Below, in pieces: positions 1 to 8,371 of a stretch of DNA of 64,000 nucleotides. The position numbers and the translations under genes were made by a program. The stretch's first letter is position 1. Each line of letters opens with the position of its first letter. The notes under the pieces were generated by a model that searched no databases, had not been told where the DNA came from, and saw only the letters and a program-made list of their open reading frames with translations. The stretch is from Azorhizobium doebereinerae UFLA1-100 (lineage in GTDB: Bacteria; Pseudomonadota; Alphaproteobacteria; Rhizobiales; Xanthobacteraceae). The stretch covers positions 62,001 through 126,000 of the forward strand of contig NZ_AXBA01000014.1 in the NCBI RefSeq assembly GCF_000473085.1. Direction: 5' to 3'.

Positions 1-1574
1 GAGGTGGAGAGCTTCAGGCGCTCCTCCTCCAGGTCCGGCTCCTTCATCAGCCAGTGCGAGAGGCGGCGCAGCAGGTCGATATAGGGCCCGCCGCCGTCAT
101 AGCCGCGCGCCCACAGCCAGAAATGGTCCGACAGCAGCAGCGCCACCCGGCCCTGGCCGACCCGGTCCAGCTGCAGCACCGGCTTGTCGCCGGGGGCGCC
201 GAGCACGGTGACGCCGGAGCGGGCGTCCGCGTCCACCACGCGGAAGAAGCGGCTCCAGTGCGGCGGGTCGCTCTCCGCGCCGGGCAGGCCGCGCGTCACC
301 GGGTGGCGCTTGCCGGGGTCGGTGAGCCGCGCCACATAGGGCGCTTCCGTGGTCTGGCCGGTGGGCGCGGCGGGCAGGATTTCCTCCAGCGGCGTGTTGT
401 AGAGCGAGCCGGTATCGACGAAGTCGGTCCCCGCCGCCACCAGCAGCGCGCCGCCGGCGCGCACATAGCGCACGATATTGTCGAAATAGACCTGCGGCAG
501 CACGCCCTGCTGCGAGTAGCGGTCGAAGATGATCAGGTCGAAGTCGCGGATCTTGGTCTGGAACAGCTCGCGCGTGGGGAAGGCGATCAGCGAGAGCTCG
601 TTGATCGGCGTGCCGTCCTGCTTCTCCGGCGGGCGCAGGATGGTGAAGTGGACGAGGTCCACGTTGGCGTCGCTCTTCAAGAGGTTGCGCCAGGTGCGCT
701 CGCCCACGTTCGGCTCGCCGGAGACCAGCAGCACCCGCAGCTTGTCGCGCACCCCGTCGATGGAGACGGCGGCGCGATTGTTGATGGGGGTCAGCTCGCC
801 CTCCAGCGGGGGCACCTCCACCTCGACGATGTTCGGCCCGGCATGGGCGATCTCCACCTCCACCTGCGTGGAGCGGCCGGTGGTGACGACGGGATTGGCG
901 ATCACCTCGCCGTCGCGGCGCACGGTCACGCCGACCCGCGCGCCGGCGGGAGCGCCCTCGTCGGTGACGCGGAAGGTCAGCGTCTGGCGCTGGCCGACGA
1001 TGCCGAAGCGCGGCGCCCGCTCCAGCGCCACGCGCCGGTCGCGCTCGCCGGCGCGGCCGGTGATGAGGCCGTGGACCGGGGCGGAAAAGCCCAGCGCCGC
1101 CGCCTGCTCGGGCACGTCGTGCACCCGCCCGTCGGTGATCATCACGGCGCCGGCCACCCGTTCCGGCGGCACGTCGGCAAGGCCCGCCGACAGAGCGGAA
1201 AACAGGCGCGTGCCGTCGGTCTCGCCGTCGCGGGCATCCGCTTCGATGGTGCGGATCTCCAGGCCCGGAATGCGCTTCAGGCGCTCGTCCAGGGCGGCGC
1301 GGGCGGCCTCCGCCTGGGCGGTGCGGTCGCCGAAATTCTGGCTGGCGCTCTTGTCCACCACCACCGCCACCACGGAGGACAGGGGCTCGCGCTCCTCCCG
1401 CGTCAGCGAGGGATTGGCGAGCGCCAGGAGGCCCACCACCAGCGCCAGGGCGCGGATCACCGCGCCGCGCGTGCGCGAGACGACCAGCAGGGCCGCCAGC
1501 ACCAGCGCCACCAGCGCCACGGCGCCGAGCAGCGGCCAGGGAAGGAAGGGCGCGAATGCGAGGCCGTAGGTCAT
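1..1574 (-). CDS. vWA-type membrane protein, 3' end cut by window edge
   Basis: Last visible gene of the moxR operon; it runs off the left edge, so its C-terminus is missing (about 524 residues seen). The start ATG at 1574 gives two membrane helices (about residues 8-30 and 38-56), followed by a von Willebrand A-like domain whose metal-site motif DKSAS and downstream ITDGR are intact. The remainder resembles the glutamine-amidotransferase-like half found in such proteins, ending in a conserved region with FVDTGSLYN. Homologues sit with MoxR ATPases and DUF58 proteins and are thought to act as membrane-anchored interaction platforms; no substrate is known. The gap to the upstream DUF4159 gene is 55 bases, consistent with one transcript. 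Family assignment is by motif and context. Confidence 0.85.
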   Translation of the reverse strand, partial: MTYGLAFAPFLPWPLLGAVALVALVLAALLVVSRTRGAVIRALALVVGLLALANPSLTREEREPLSSVVAVVVDKSASQNFGDRTAQAEAARAALDERLKRIPGLEIRTIEADARDGETDGTRLFSALSAGLADVPPERVAGAVMITDGRVHDVPEQAAALGFSAPVHGLITGRAGERDRRVALERAPRFGIVGQRQTLTFRVTDEGAPAGARVGVTVRRDGEVIANPVVTTGRSTQVEVEIAHAGPNIVEVEVPPLEGELTPINNRAAVSIDGVRDKLRVLLVSGEPNVGERTWRNLLKSDANVDLVHFTILRPPEKQDGTPINELSLIAFPTRELFQTKIRDFDLIIFDRYSQQGVLPQVYFDNIVRYVRAGGALLVAAGTDFVDTGSLYNTPLEEILPAAPTGQTTEAPYVARLTDPGKRHPVTRGLPGAESDPPHWSRFFRVVDADARSGVTVLGAPGDKPVLQLDRVGQGRVALLLSDHFWLWARGYDGGGPYIDLLRRLSHWLMKEPDLEEERLKLST

Positions 1575-1629
1575 GGACGCCTTTCGCGGGCCGGGACGAT
1601 GCGGCGGTCGGCGGGACGGGAGCGGACGA

Positions 1630-4515
1630 TCATTGGCCGAGGCGCTCCAGCAGCGCGGGCACGTGCACCTGGTCCGCCTTGTAGTTCCCGGTCAGCACGT
1701 ACATCACCATGTTGGCGCCGGAGCGGAAGGCCATCTCCCGCTGGCGCGGCTCGCCGGGGGAGAGCGGCAGCAGCGGCTCGCCGTTCGGCCCCACCGCCCA
1801 GGCGCCGGCGAGGTCATTGCCGGTGATGATCACGGGCGAGACGCCGTCGCCGGCGCGCGCCGGGCGGTCCTCGCCGTCGCGGGCGGCCGGCAGGGCCTCC
1901 ACCCAGGTGGTGCCGCCGGTGAAGCGGCCGGGAAAATCCCTGAGCAGGTAGAAGGCCTTGGTGAGCACGTGATCGCGCGGCACCGGCTCCAGCTCGGGAA
2001 TGTCGAGGCCGGAGAGGATCTCGCGCAGCCGCGCCCCGGCGGGCGAGAGCGGCCCGTTGCCACCCTGCGGCGTCTCCAGCGCGTCGCGGGTGTCGAACAC
2101 CACGGTGCCGCCCTGCTTCATGAAGGCGTCGATGCGCGCCAGCACCGCCGGCGGCGGCACCGGGGAGTTGGCGAGGATCGGCCAGTAGAGCAGCGGGAAG
2201 AAGGACAGCTCGTCCTTGGCGATGTCCACGGCCATGGGCTCGCCCGCCTGCAAGGCGGTGCGCTGGGCGAGGAAGGTGGTGAGCCCGTCCAGCCCGGCGC
2301 GGCTGATGTCGTCCACCTGCGCGTCGCCGGTGGCCACATAGGCGAGGCGGGTCTGCGCGGTGGCCTTCACCGCGAAGTCCGAGGCGGCGTCGGCGCGTGC
2401 CGGCGCCGGCACCAACGGCCCCGCCGCGCCGAGCGCCAGGGCCGCCAGCAGCAGCGCGGCGGCGGCCGGGCGGCGGCCGATGCGCTTCAGCCCGCCGGCC
2501 AGCAGCAGCACGGCGAGGGCGTCGAGCAGCAGCAGCGCCATGCCGGCCAGCAGCACGAGGCCGCGCAGGTCGTGCGGCTCGCTCTCGCGCAGCGGCGCGG
2601 CGCTGGCGCCGAGCGCGGACAGGTCGAGGGGTTTCAGCGTGTCGTCCGGCAGCAGCGCATTCACCGCCAGCAGGGCATCGGGCGGGCCGTAGAAGCCCGG
2701 CGGGTGCTCGGCGCTGGCGCGGCCGGCGAAACTGGCGGGCACGGGCCGCGCGGTGGGGCCGGCGGGGCGGAAGGCGCCATAGCCGTCCAGCAGCCGGCTC
2801 GGCGCCACGGTGGCAGCCTGGGTCGTGGCAGCCTGGGTCGTGGCCGACTGGCTCGTGGCCGCTTGGGTCGAGCCCGCCTGGGTGGTCGCGGCGCGCGCGC
2901 CATTGGCGTCGGTCCGTCCCTCATCGGTGGCGGCGGCGGCATCGGCGAGAGCGATCACCCGGCGCAACATGTCCACGAATGTGCCCGAAAGCGGCAGGTT
3001 AGACCAGCTTGTGTCGGCGGTGACGTGGAACAGCACCACCATGCCCTTGCCGCGCGGGGCTCCGGTCACCAGCGGCGTGCCGTCGGCCAGCGCCGCCCAG
3101 GTGCGCTCGCCCAGGGCGCCGTCCGGCTCGGCCAGCACCTGGCGGTTCACGATCACGTCGTTCGGCAGCTTCACGTCGCGGAATGGCCCGGAGGGGCTGA
3201 GGCTGCCCAGCGCCTGCGGAGTCTCCCAGGACAGTGAGCCGCCGAGCGTGCGCCCGCCCCGGCGCAGGCGCACCGGCAGGAGGTCGTCCTGCGCATTGGC
3301 GAGGCGCGGCCCGGCGAAGCGGATGAGCACGCCGCCGTCCTCCACGAACCGCGCCAGCCGGGCGCGGGTGGCGGGCGGCACCGTGCCCACGTCGGTCAGC
3401 ACGATGACCGGGACGTGCTGTTCCAGGAAGCGGTTGATGTTCTCGGTCGGCGCGCCGCCGTCGCCCATGCGCACGTCGGCGAACGGGCCGAGGGCGCGGG
3501 AGAGATAATAGGTCGGCGCCAGCAGCGGCTGGCCGGTATCGGAGGAAGCGCCGGAAACCACGCCCACGGTGCGCCGCCGCCAACGCTTGTCCAGCAGTTG
3601 CACCGCGCCCGCCGAGCGCTCGGCGACGATCTCCAGCCGCGCCACCTCGTTGCGGATGTCCACCGGCAGATCGAAGCTGGCCACTGTCTCCCGGCTGCCG
3701 GGGGCGAAGGTGAAGGCGGCTTCCCCGAGGGCGAGGCCGCGCAGGTCGCGCGCTTCCACCCGGCCGGCGCGGGGGCCGGCGTCGTCGGGGCGCAGCACTT
3801 TCACGGTCAGCCCGCCCGCCGCATTCTCCGGCGCCGCGAGCGCCAGCGGCGAGGCGACGCCGCCGGTCACCACCAGAGGCGGCCGGCGGCCCTTCTGCGC
3901 CGCGAGGCCGGCGGCAAGGTCCGGGTCGGTGGCGAGGTCGACGCCGTCGCTCACATAGACGAGGCCGGCCTCGCCCTGGCTGTCCATGATCTTCGCCGCC
4001 AGCGCCAGCGCGTCCTTGCGGGCCGGCGCCCACGGCACCGGCGCGAGCGAGCGCAGCTTGTCGCGCGCCTGGGCGGGCAGCAGCAGGGTGGCGTCCTTCG
4101 GCACGTCGCCGGTGGGGATGAGCGCGACGCCGCGGCCATTGGCGGCGGCTTCGTCGATCAGGCCGCCGGCGGTGGCCATGCGTTGCGCCCAGCTGGAGGC
4201 GGCGGGCCAGCCCTGGTCGATCACCATCACCAGCGGGCCGCTGGAGGCGGGGGCGGCGGCGGGGGGATTCCAGATCGGCCCGGCGGCGGCGAGGATGACG
4301 AGCGCGGCCAGCAGCAGGCGCAGCAGCGTCAGCCACCACGGGGTGCGCGCGGGCGTCTCCTCCTTCGGCTTGATGTCGAACAGCAGGCGGGTGGGCGGGA
4401 AGGAAATCTCGCGCGGGCGCGGCGGCACCACGCGCAGCAGGAACCACAGCGCCGGCAGCGCCAGCAAGGCGGTGAGCAGCAGCGGGGAGGCGAAGCTGAG
4501 GGGCAGGCCCATCAT
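1630..4515 (-). CDS. DUF4159 domain protein with BatA-type N-terminus
   Basis: A 961-residue membrane protein. Residues 1-85 form a BatA/aerotolerance-type segment with two helices (about 8-30 and 61-82). A degenerate vWA domain follows (VMVIDQGW in place of a clean DxSxS). Two more helices lie near 648-705, and the C-terminal 250 residues are the DUF4159 domain (LAYVATGDAQVDDISR onward, FFPLLYWPI). Around residues 543-568 there is a low-complexity Thr/Gln/Ala linker made of a repeated ATTQA pentapeptide. A GGAGGA ribosome site lies about 10 bases before the ATG at 4515; a second ATG follows at once and could be used instead. It is the third gene of the moxR operon. The cellular role is not established; the missing metal-site residues suggest the vWA part is structural. 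Confidence 0.88.
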   Translation of the reverse strand: MMGLPLSFASPLLLTALLALPALWFLLRVVPPRPREISFPPTRLLFDIKPKEETPARTPWWLTLLRLLLAALVILAAAGPIWNPPAAAPASSGPLVMVIDQGWPAASSWAQRMATAGGLIDEAAANGRGVALIPTGDVPKDATLLLPAQARDKLRSLAPVPWAPARKDALALAAKIMDSQGEAGLVYVSDGVDLATDPDLAAGLAAQKGRRPPLVVTGGVASPLALAAPENAAGGLTVKVLRPDDAGPRAGRVEARDLRGLALGEAAFTFAPGSRETVASFDLPVDIRNEVARLEIVAERSAGAVQLLDKRWRRRTVGVVSGASSDTGQPLLAPTYYLSRALGPFADVRMGDGGAPTENINRFLEQHVPVIVLTDVGTVPPATRARLARFVEDGGVLIRFAGPRLANAQDDLLPVRLRRGGRTLGGSLSWETPQALGSLSPSGPFRDVKLPNDVIVNRQVLAEPDGALGERTWAALADGTPLVTGAPRGKGMVVLFHVTADTSWSNLPLSGTFVDMLRRVIALADAAAATDEGRTDANGARAATTQAGSTQAATSQSATTQAATTQAATVAPSRLLDGYGAFRPAGPTARPVPASFAGRASAEHPPGFYGPPDALLAVNALLPDDTLKPLDLSALGASAAPLRESEPHDLRGLVLLAGMALLLLDALAVLLLAGGLKRIGRRPAAAALLLAALALGAAGPLVPAPARADAASDFAVKATAQTRLAYVATGDAQVDDISRAGLDGLTTFLAQRTALQAGEPMAVDIAKDELSFFPLLYWPILANSPVPPPAVLARIDAFMKQGGTVVFDTRDALETPQGGNGPLSPAGARLREILSGLDIPELEPVPRDHVLTKAFYLLRDFPGRFTGGTTWVEALPAARDGEDRPARAGDGVSPVIITGNDLAGAWAVGPNGEPLLPLSPGEPRQREMAFRSGANMVMYVLTGNYKADQVHVPALLERLGQ
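2813..2887. repeat. Five tandem 15-bp units inside the DUF4159 gene
   Basis: Units start at 2813, 2828, 2843, 2858 and 2873. The first two are identical (GCAGCCTGGGTCGTG on the plus strand) and the others drift. The period is a multiple of three, so the frame is kept and the repeat encodes an ATTQA-like pentapeptide linker. Confidence 0.9.
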
Positions 4516-4567
4516 GCGGGAGAGATCCTCCGCCGGTCAGTGCCGGAAACCGGAACGTTGCGCGTGC

Positions 4568-5572
4568 TCATGCCACGTCCTCCGCCGCAGGGCCGGCCGT
4601 TGGAGCGCCGCTCCCCATGCCGCCCGCGCCCATCCGCATATGCAGGGCCAGCAGCAGCTCGCTCGCCGGCCGGTCGGTGCGGTGAACCTGGAAGCTCCAG
4701 CCCATGCGGGCGCCGGCGGCGCGGATGGCCGCCCGGTGGGCGGCGACGCGCGCCTCGTAATCGGCGCGCCAGGTCTCGGCCCGGCCGACCGTGATCTCCG
4801 CCCCCCCTTCCGGCTCGCGGAAGGCGACGCGGCCGGAGAAGGGGAAGGTCTCCTCCGCCGGATCGACGATCTGCACCACATGGCCGTGCGCGCCGCGTCC
4901 GGCCAGCGTGTCGATGCGCGCTGCGACCTCGGCGGTGGGGCTCCAGAAATCGCCCAGCAGGACGATCTCGGACAGCGGCGAGGGGTTGAAGGCGGGCGGC
5001 AGGCTGCCGGGCAGGGACGGCGCGAGCAGCACCGCTTCCGCCATGCGCTCGACGATGCGGCGGCTGGCGGTGGGGCGCAGGATGTCCGGCATGCCCACGC
5101 GCTCGCCGCCCTTCACCAGCAGCTCGGCCAAGGCGAAGGCGACGACCAGCGCCCGGAACCGCTTGGTTTCCAGCTTGGGCGAGGCATAGTCCATGGAGGC
5201 GGACAGGTCCGGCCAGATCCACACCGTGTGGGCGGCCTCCCATTCGCGCTCGCGCACATAGAGATGATCGTCGCGGGCCGAGCGGCGCCAGTCCACGCGG
5301 TTGGCGGGCTCGCCGTCGGTGAAGCGGCGGTATTGCCAGAAATTCTCGCCCGAACCCGCCCGGCGGCGGCCGTGCACGCCGTGCTGCACCGAGGCGGCGA
5401 TGCGGCGCGCCTCCAGCACCAGGCGCGGCATGGCGGCGGCCAGCACGGTCGCCTCGTGGGAGAGGCGCGCCATGCCGATGGCGGCGCCGTCCGGCGTCTG
5501 CGGGATATCCTTGGGGCGCAACGCCACGCGCGGCGCCTCAGCCCAGCTTCGCGGCGAGGCGGCGGATGACAC
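4568..5572 (-). CDS. DUF58 domain-containing protein
   Basis: A 334-residue soluble protein of the DUF58 family, normally encoded beside MoxR ATPases. The family signature is clear: RRRAGSGENFWQYRR, then NRVDWRRSARDDHLYVRERE. A vWA-like fold follows (WPDLSASMDY). The GTG at 5572 lies 35 bases inside the 3' end of moxR, implying translational coupling; a GTG at 5527 or the ATG at 5473 are alternatives, but residues between them look family-like, so the longer form is kept. The downstream DUF4159 gene starts 52 bases later. The family is thought to act as an adaptor or substrate in MoxR-driven complex assembly; the exact function is unknown. Confidence 0.9.
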   Translation of the reverse strand: MSSAASPRSWAEAPRVALRPKDIPQTPDGAAIGMARLSHEATVLAAAMPRLVLEARRIAASVQHGVHGRRRAGSGENFWQYRRFTDGEPANRVDWRRSARDDHLYVREREWEAAHTVWIWPDLSASMDYASPKLETKRFRALVVAFALAELLVKGGERVGMPDILRPTASRRIVERMAEAVLLAPSLPGSLPPAFNPSPLSEIVLLGDFWSPTAEVAARIDTLAGRGAHGHVVQIVDPAEETFPFSGRVAFREPEGGAEITVGRAETWRADYEARVAAHRAAIRAAGARMGWSFQVHRTDRPASELLLALHMRMGAGGMGSGAPTAGPAAEDVA

Positions 5573-6542
5573 GCGGCACGGTCTCGCCTTCCGCGCGGGC
5601 GGCGAAGGAGAGCGCCATGCGGTGCTTCAGCACCGGCTCGGCCAGCGCCACCACGTCGTCCAGGGAGGGCGCGTAGCGTCCGTCCAGCAGGGCACGGGCG
5701 CGCACCGCCAGCATCAGCGCCTGCGAGGCGCGCGGGCCGGGACCCCAGGAGATGAAGCGCTGCTCCTCGCTCTCGCCGGTGCCGGGGCGGGCGGAGCGCA
5801 CCAGGGTCAGGATGGCCTCCACCACCGATTCGCCCACCGGGAGGCGGCGGACGAGGCGCTGGGCGGCCATCAGGTCCTCGACGCTCATGGCGGCGCGGGG
5901 CTTGGTTTCCTCCGCGCCCGTGGTGTCGAACAGGATGCGGCGCTCCGCGTCCCGGTCGGGATAGTCCACGTCGATTTCCATGATGAAGCGGTCGAGCTGG
6001 GCTTCGGGCAGGGGATAGGTGCCTTCCTGCTCCAGCGGATTCTGGGTGGCGAGCACATGGAAGGGCTTGGGCAGATCGTGCCGCTCGCCGGCCACGGTGA
6101 CGTGATACTCCTGCATCGCCTGGAGCAGGGCCGACTGGGTGCGCGGCGAGGCGCGGTTGATCTCGTCCGCCATCAGCAATTGCGCGAACACCGGGCCGCG
6201 GATGAAGCGGAAGGCGCGCTTGCCGCCGGCGCTCTCCTCCAGCACCTCGGCGCCCAGGATGTCGGACGGCATGAGGTCGGGGGTGAACTGGACGCGGCGG
6301 GCATCGAGGCCGAGCACCGTGCCCATGGTCTCCACCAGCTTGGTCTTGGCGAGGCCTGGAACGCCCACCAGCAGGGCATGGCCGCCGGACAGGATGGTCA
6401 CCAGCGCCTGATCGACCACCGTCTCCTGGCCGAAGATCACCGATGAGATCGCCGCGCGCGCGGCCCGCACATGGGCCGCCGCGGTCTCCGCATTGCGGAT
6501 GATCATCTGGTCCAGGTCGAAGGTTTCGCTCGGTGCCGACAT
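5538..6542 (-). CDS. MoxR family AAA+ ATPase
   Basis: A 334-residue AAA+ ATPase that heads the operon. It shows the MoxR Walker A (GVPGLAKT), Walker B (LLMADEINR), sensor 1 (LATQNP), and the typical LPEAQLDRF and C-terminal lid (SWGPGPRASQALML). The ATG at 6542 was chosen because the product then begins like family members; the frame is open further upstream to 6968, but that part is low-similarity and overlaps the divergent gene. MoxR ATPases act as chaperones that activate or assemble partner complexes, here presumably the DUF58 and membrane vWA proteins downstream. The start is divergent from the DUF1285 gene, leaving a 238-base region for two promoters. Confidence 0.93.
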   Translation of the reverse strand: MSAPSETFDLDQMIIRNAETAAAHVRAARAAISSVIFGQETVVDQALVTILSGGHALLVGVPGLAKTKLVETMGTVLGLDARRVQFTPDLMPSDILGAEVLEESAGGKRAFRFIRGPVFAQLLMADEINRASPRTQSALLQAMQEYHVTVAGERHDLPKPFHVLATQNPLEQEGTYPLPEAQLDRFIMEIDVDYPDRDAERRILFDTTGAEETKPRAAMSVEDLMAAQRLVRRLPVGESVVEAILTLVRSARPGTGESEEQRFISWGPGPRASQALMLAVRARALLDGRYAPSLDDVVALAEPVLKHRMALSFAARAEGETVPRVIRRLAAKLG

Positions 6543-6780
6543 GCCGTATCTCCGCTTCGCCGGGAGCCTCGCCGCGAAACACGGCGAGACGAGGCCCGAA
6601 CCTGCCTGGAATGCGGCAATTCGGGCCGGGCCCGGAACCGGCGGCGCGGCCACAGGAATTCCTCCCCTGGCTGCATCCTGCCGGAACGACCAGCTTACGA
6701 TATGTTGGCGCCGCGTCGAGTGATCCGTTTTGCATCGCGGTGGGAACCACCTCACGTCATCGCGAGGAACCGAGGACAGC

Positions 6781-7434
6781 ATGGCTGAGCAGAACCCGCC
6801 GCAGGGGCAGGGCAGGGCGCCGGAATCGAGCGCCGGCGCGGCGCCGGGCCGCCTGGAGGCGCTCATGGCGGCGGTGAAGGCCACCGGCGGGCGGGGGCCG
6901 GCCCCGGTGGAGAACTGGGACCCGCCCGATTGCGGCGACATGGACATGCGCATCGCCGCCGACGGCACCTGGTTCTACATGGGCACCCCCATCGGCCGCC
7001 CGGCGCTGACCCGGCTGTTCGCCTCTGTCCTGACCCGCGAGGGCGAGCGCTACGTGCTGAAGACGCCGGTGGAAAAGATCGGCATCACTGTGGACGACGC
7101 GCCCTTCCTGGCGGTGGAGATGGCGGTTGATGCCGCTGCGGAAGGTGGCGGGGAGGGCCCCATTCTGGTGTTCCGCACCAATATGGATGACCTGGTGCGC
7201 TGCGGGCCGGGCCACGACCTGCGTTTCGCCCCCGGCGCCGGCGCGGGGGAGCTGAAGCCCTATCTGCACGTGCGGCGGGGGCTGGAGGCGCTTCTGACCC
7301 GCTCGGTCTTCCTCGATCTGGTGGAGCGGGCGGAGGTGCGAAGCTGCGACGGCATCCCTATGTTCGGGGTGGCGTCGGGAGCTGCCTTCTATCCCATGAT
7401 GCCCGCCGACGCCCTCGATCTTGCAGCCCGATGA
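6781..7434 (+). CDS. DUF1285 domain-containing protein
   Basis: A 217-residue cytosolic protein of the DUF1285 family, recognised by DMDMRIAADGTWFYMGTPI and the later TPVEKIGITVDDAPFLA. The start ATG at 6781 follows GAGGA at a good distance; the N-terminal 40 residues are a low-complexity tail. The stop overlaps the ATG of the Nudix gene (ATGA at 7431), so the two are translationally coupled. It is the first of four tightly packed genes ending in the CCA-adding enzyme, an arrangement familiar from Hyphomicrobiales genomes. Biochemical function is unknown. Confidence 0.9.
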   Translation: MAEQNPPQGQGRAPESSAGAAPGRLEALMAAVKATGGRGPAPVENWDPPDCGDMDMRIAADGTWFYMGTPIGRPALTRLFASVLTREGERYVLKTPVEKIGITVDDAPFLAVEMAVDAAAEGGGEGPILVFRTNMDDLVRCGPGHDLRFAPGAGAGELKPYLHVRRGLEALLTRSVFLDLVERAEVRSCDGIPMFGVASGAAFYPMMPADALDLAAR

Positions 7435-8111
7435 CCGCTCCCTTGCCCCAGACCGACCCTTTGCCCCAGGCTGAACCCTTGCCGTCCGCGCTCGACGACT
7501 TCCTGGCGCGCGCCGCCGCCCGGCTGTCCCGCGTCCCGCCCGCGCCCTACGCGCCGCTCGATCACACCGTGCTGAACGGCGACCATGCCATCTCCGGCCA
7601 CGTGCCCGTGCCCGAGCAGCCGCCCCGCCCGGCGGCGGTGCTGGTGCCGGTGGTGGCCCGGCCGGAGCCGACCGTGCTGTTGACGCTGCGCGCCACCACG
7701 CTCTCCCACCATGCCGGCCAGATCGCCTTTCCCGGCGGCCGCATGGACCCGGGCGACGCGGACGAGGCGGCCGCCGCCCTGCGAGAGGCGCGGGAGGAGG
7801 TGGGCCTCGCGGCCGATCTGATCCGGCCGCTGGGCTTCCTGGACGGCTATCTCTCCAGCACCAATTTCTGGATCGTGCCGGTGGTGGGGCTGGTGGCGCC
7901 CGACTATGCGCTGACCATCAACGAAGCGGAGGTGCAGGAGGCGTTCGAGGTGCCGCTGGCCTTCCTCATGTCGCCGGGCAACCACCAGCGCCAGTCGCTG
8001 GTCCGCGACGGCGTGCTGCGGCACTTCTTCGCCATGCCCTACGAGCAGCATTTCATCTGGGGGGTCACCGCCGGGCTCATCCGCAACCTCTATGAGCGGG
8101 TGTACGCCTGA
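7431..8111 (+). CDS. Nudix CoA pyrophosphatase (NudL-like)
   Basis: A 226-residue Nudix hydrolase. The Nudix helix REAREEVG lies at about residues 118-125, preceded by the CoA-pyrophosphatase signature LLTLRATTLSHHAGQIAFPG. Family members split coenzyme A and its thioesters into phosphopantetheine and 3',5'-ADP. The first 20 residues contain two and a half copies of a PLPQxx hexapeptide, which is unusual and probably disordered. The gene overlaps its neighbours on both sides: ATGA with DUF1285 and one base with DUF6111. Specificity for CoA is inferred from the signature upstream of the Nudix box. Confidence 0.9.
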   Translation: MTAPLPQTDPLPQAEPLPSALDDFLARAAARLSRVPPAPYAPLDHTVLNGDHAISGHVPVPEQPPRPAAVLVPVVARPEPTVLLTLRATTLSHHAGQIAFPGGRMDPGDADEAAAALREAREEVGLAADLIRPLGFLDGYLSSTNFWIVPVVGLVAPDYALTINEAEVQEAFEVPLAFLMSPGNHQRQSLVRDGVLRHFFAMPYEQHFIWGVTAGLIRNLYERVYA

Positions 8112-8371
8112 TGCTCCGCACCATCCTCATCGAGGCCGCGCTCTTCCTCTCGCCGTTCGTGGCCTATGGGCTGATTCTCCTGGCCCTGCGCGGCTCCATG
8201 GTGCCGGAGCACTGGTCGCCGCGGGCGATCGCCACCTGCGCGGTGGCGGCGGTGCTGCTGGTGGCGGCCGGGCTCTATGTGTTCGAATGGGATCGCGGCG
8301 CACCGCCCGGCAGCACCTATGTGCCCGCGCAGATGAAGGACGGCGTGTTCGTGCCGGGCCGCTACCAGTGA
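8111..8371 (+). CDS. DUF6111 family small membrane protein
   Basis: An 86-residue protein with two predicted membrane helices (about residues 8-27 and 41-61) and a short soluble tail ending VPAQMKDGVFVPGRY, characteristic of DUF6111. It is found between the Nudix and CCA-adding genes in many alphaproteobacteria. The ATG at 8111 overlaps the last base of the Nudix stop codon, and its own stop overlaps the GTG start of the next gene. Function unknown. Confidence 0.87.
   Translation: MLRTILIEAALFLSPFVAYGLILLALRGSMVPEHWSPRAIATCAVAAVLLVAAGLYVFEWDRGAPPGSTYVPAQMKDGVFVPGRYQ

Noticed and set aside
54-3237. Long plus-strand open frames opposite the vWA and DUF4159 genes
   Set aside because: Arg/His/Gly-rich translations with no family likeness; they mirror the codon bias of the minus-strand genes.
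5538-6968. Longer MoxR reading frame starting at 6968
   Set aside because: The extra N-terminus overlaps the DUF1285 gene and its start and has no similarity to MoxR; the ATG at 6542 gives the family start.
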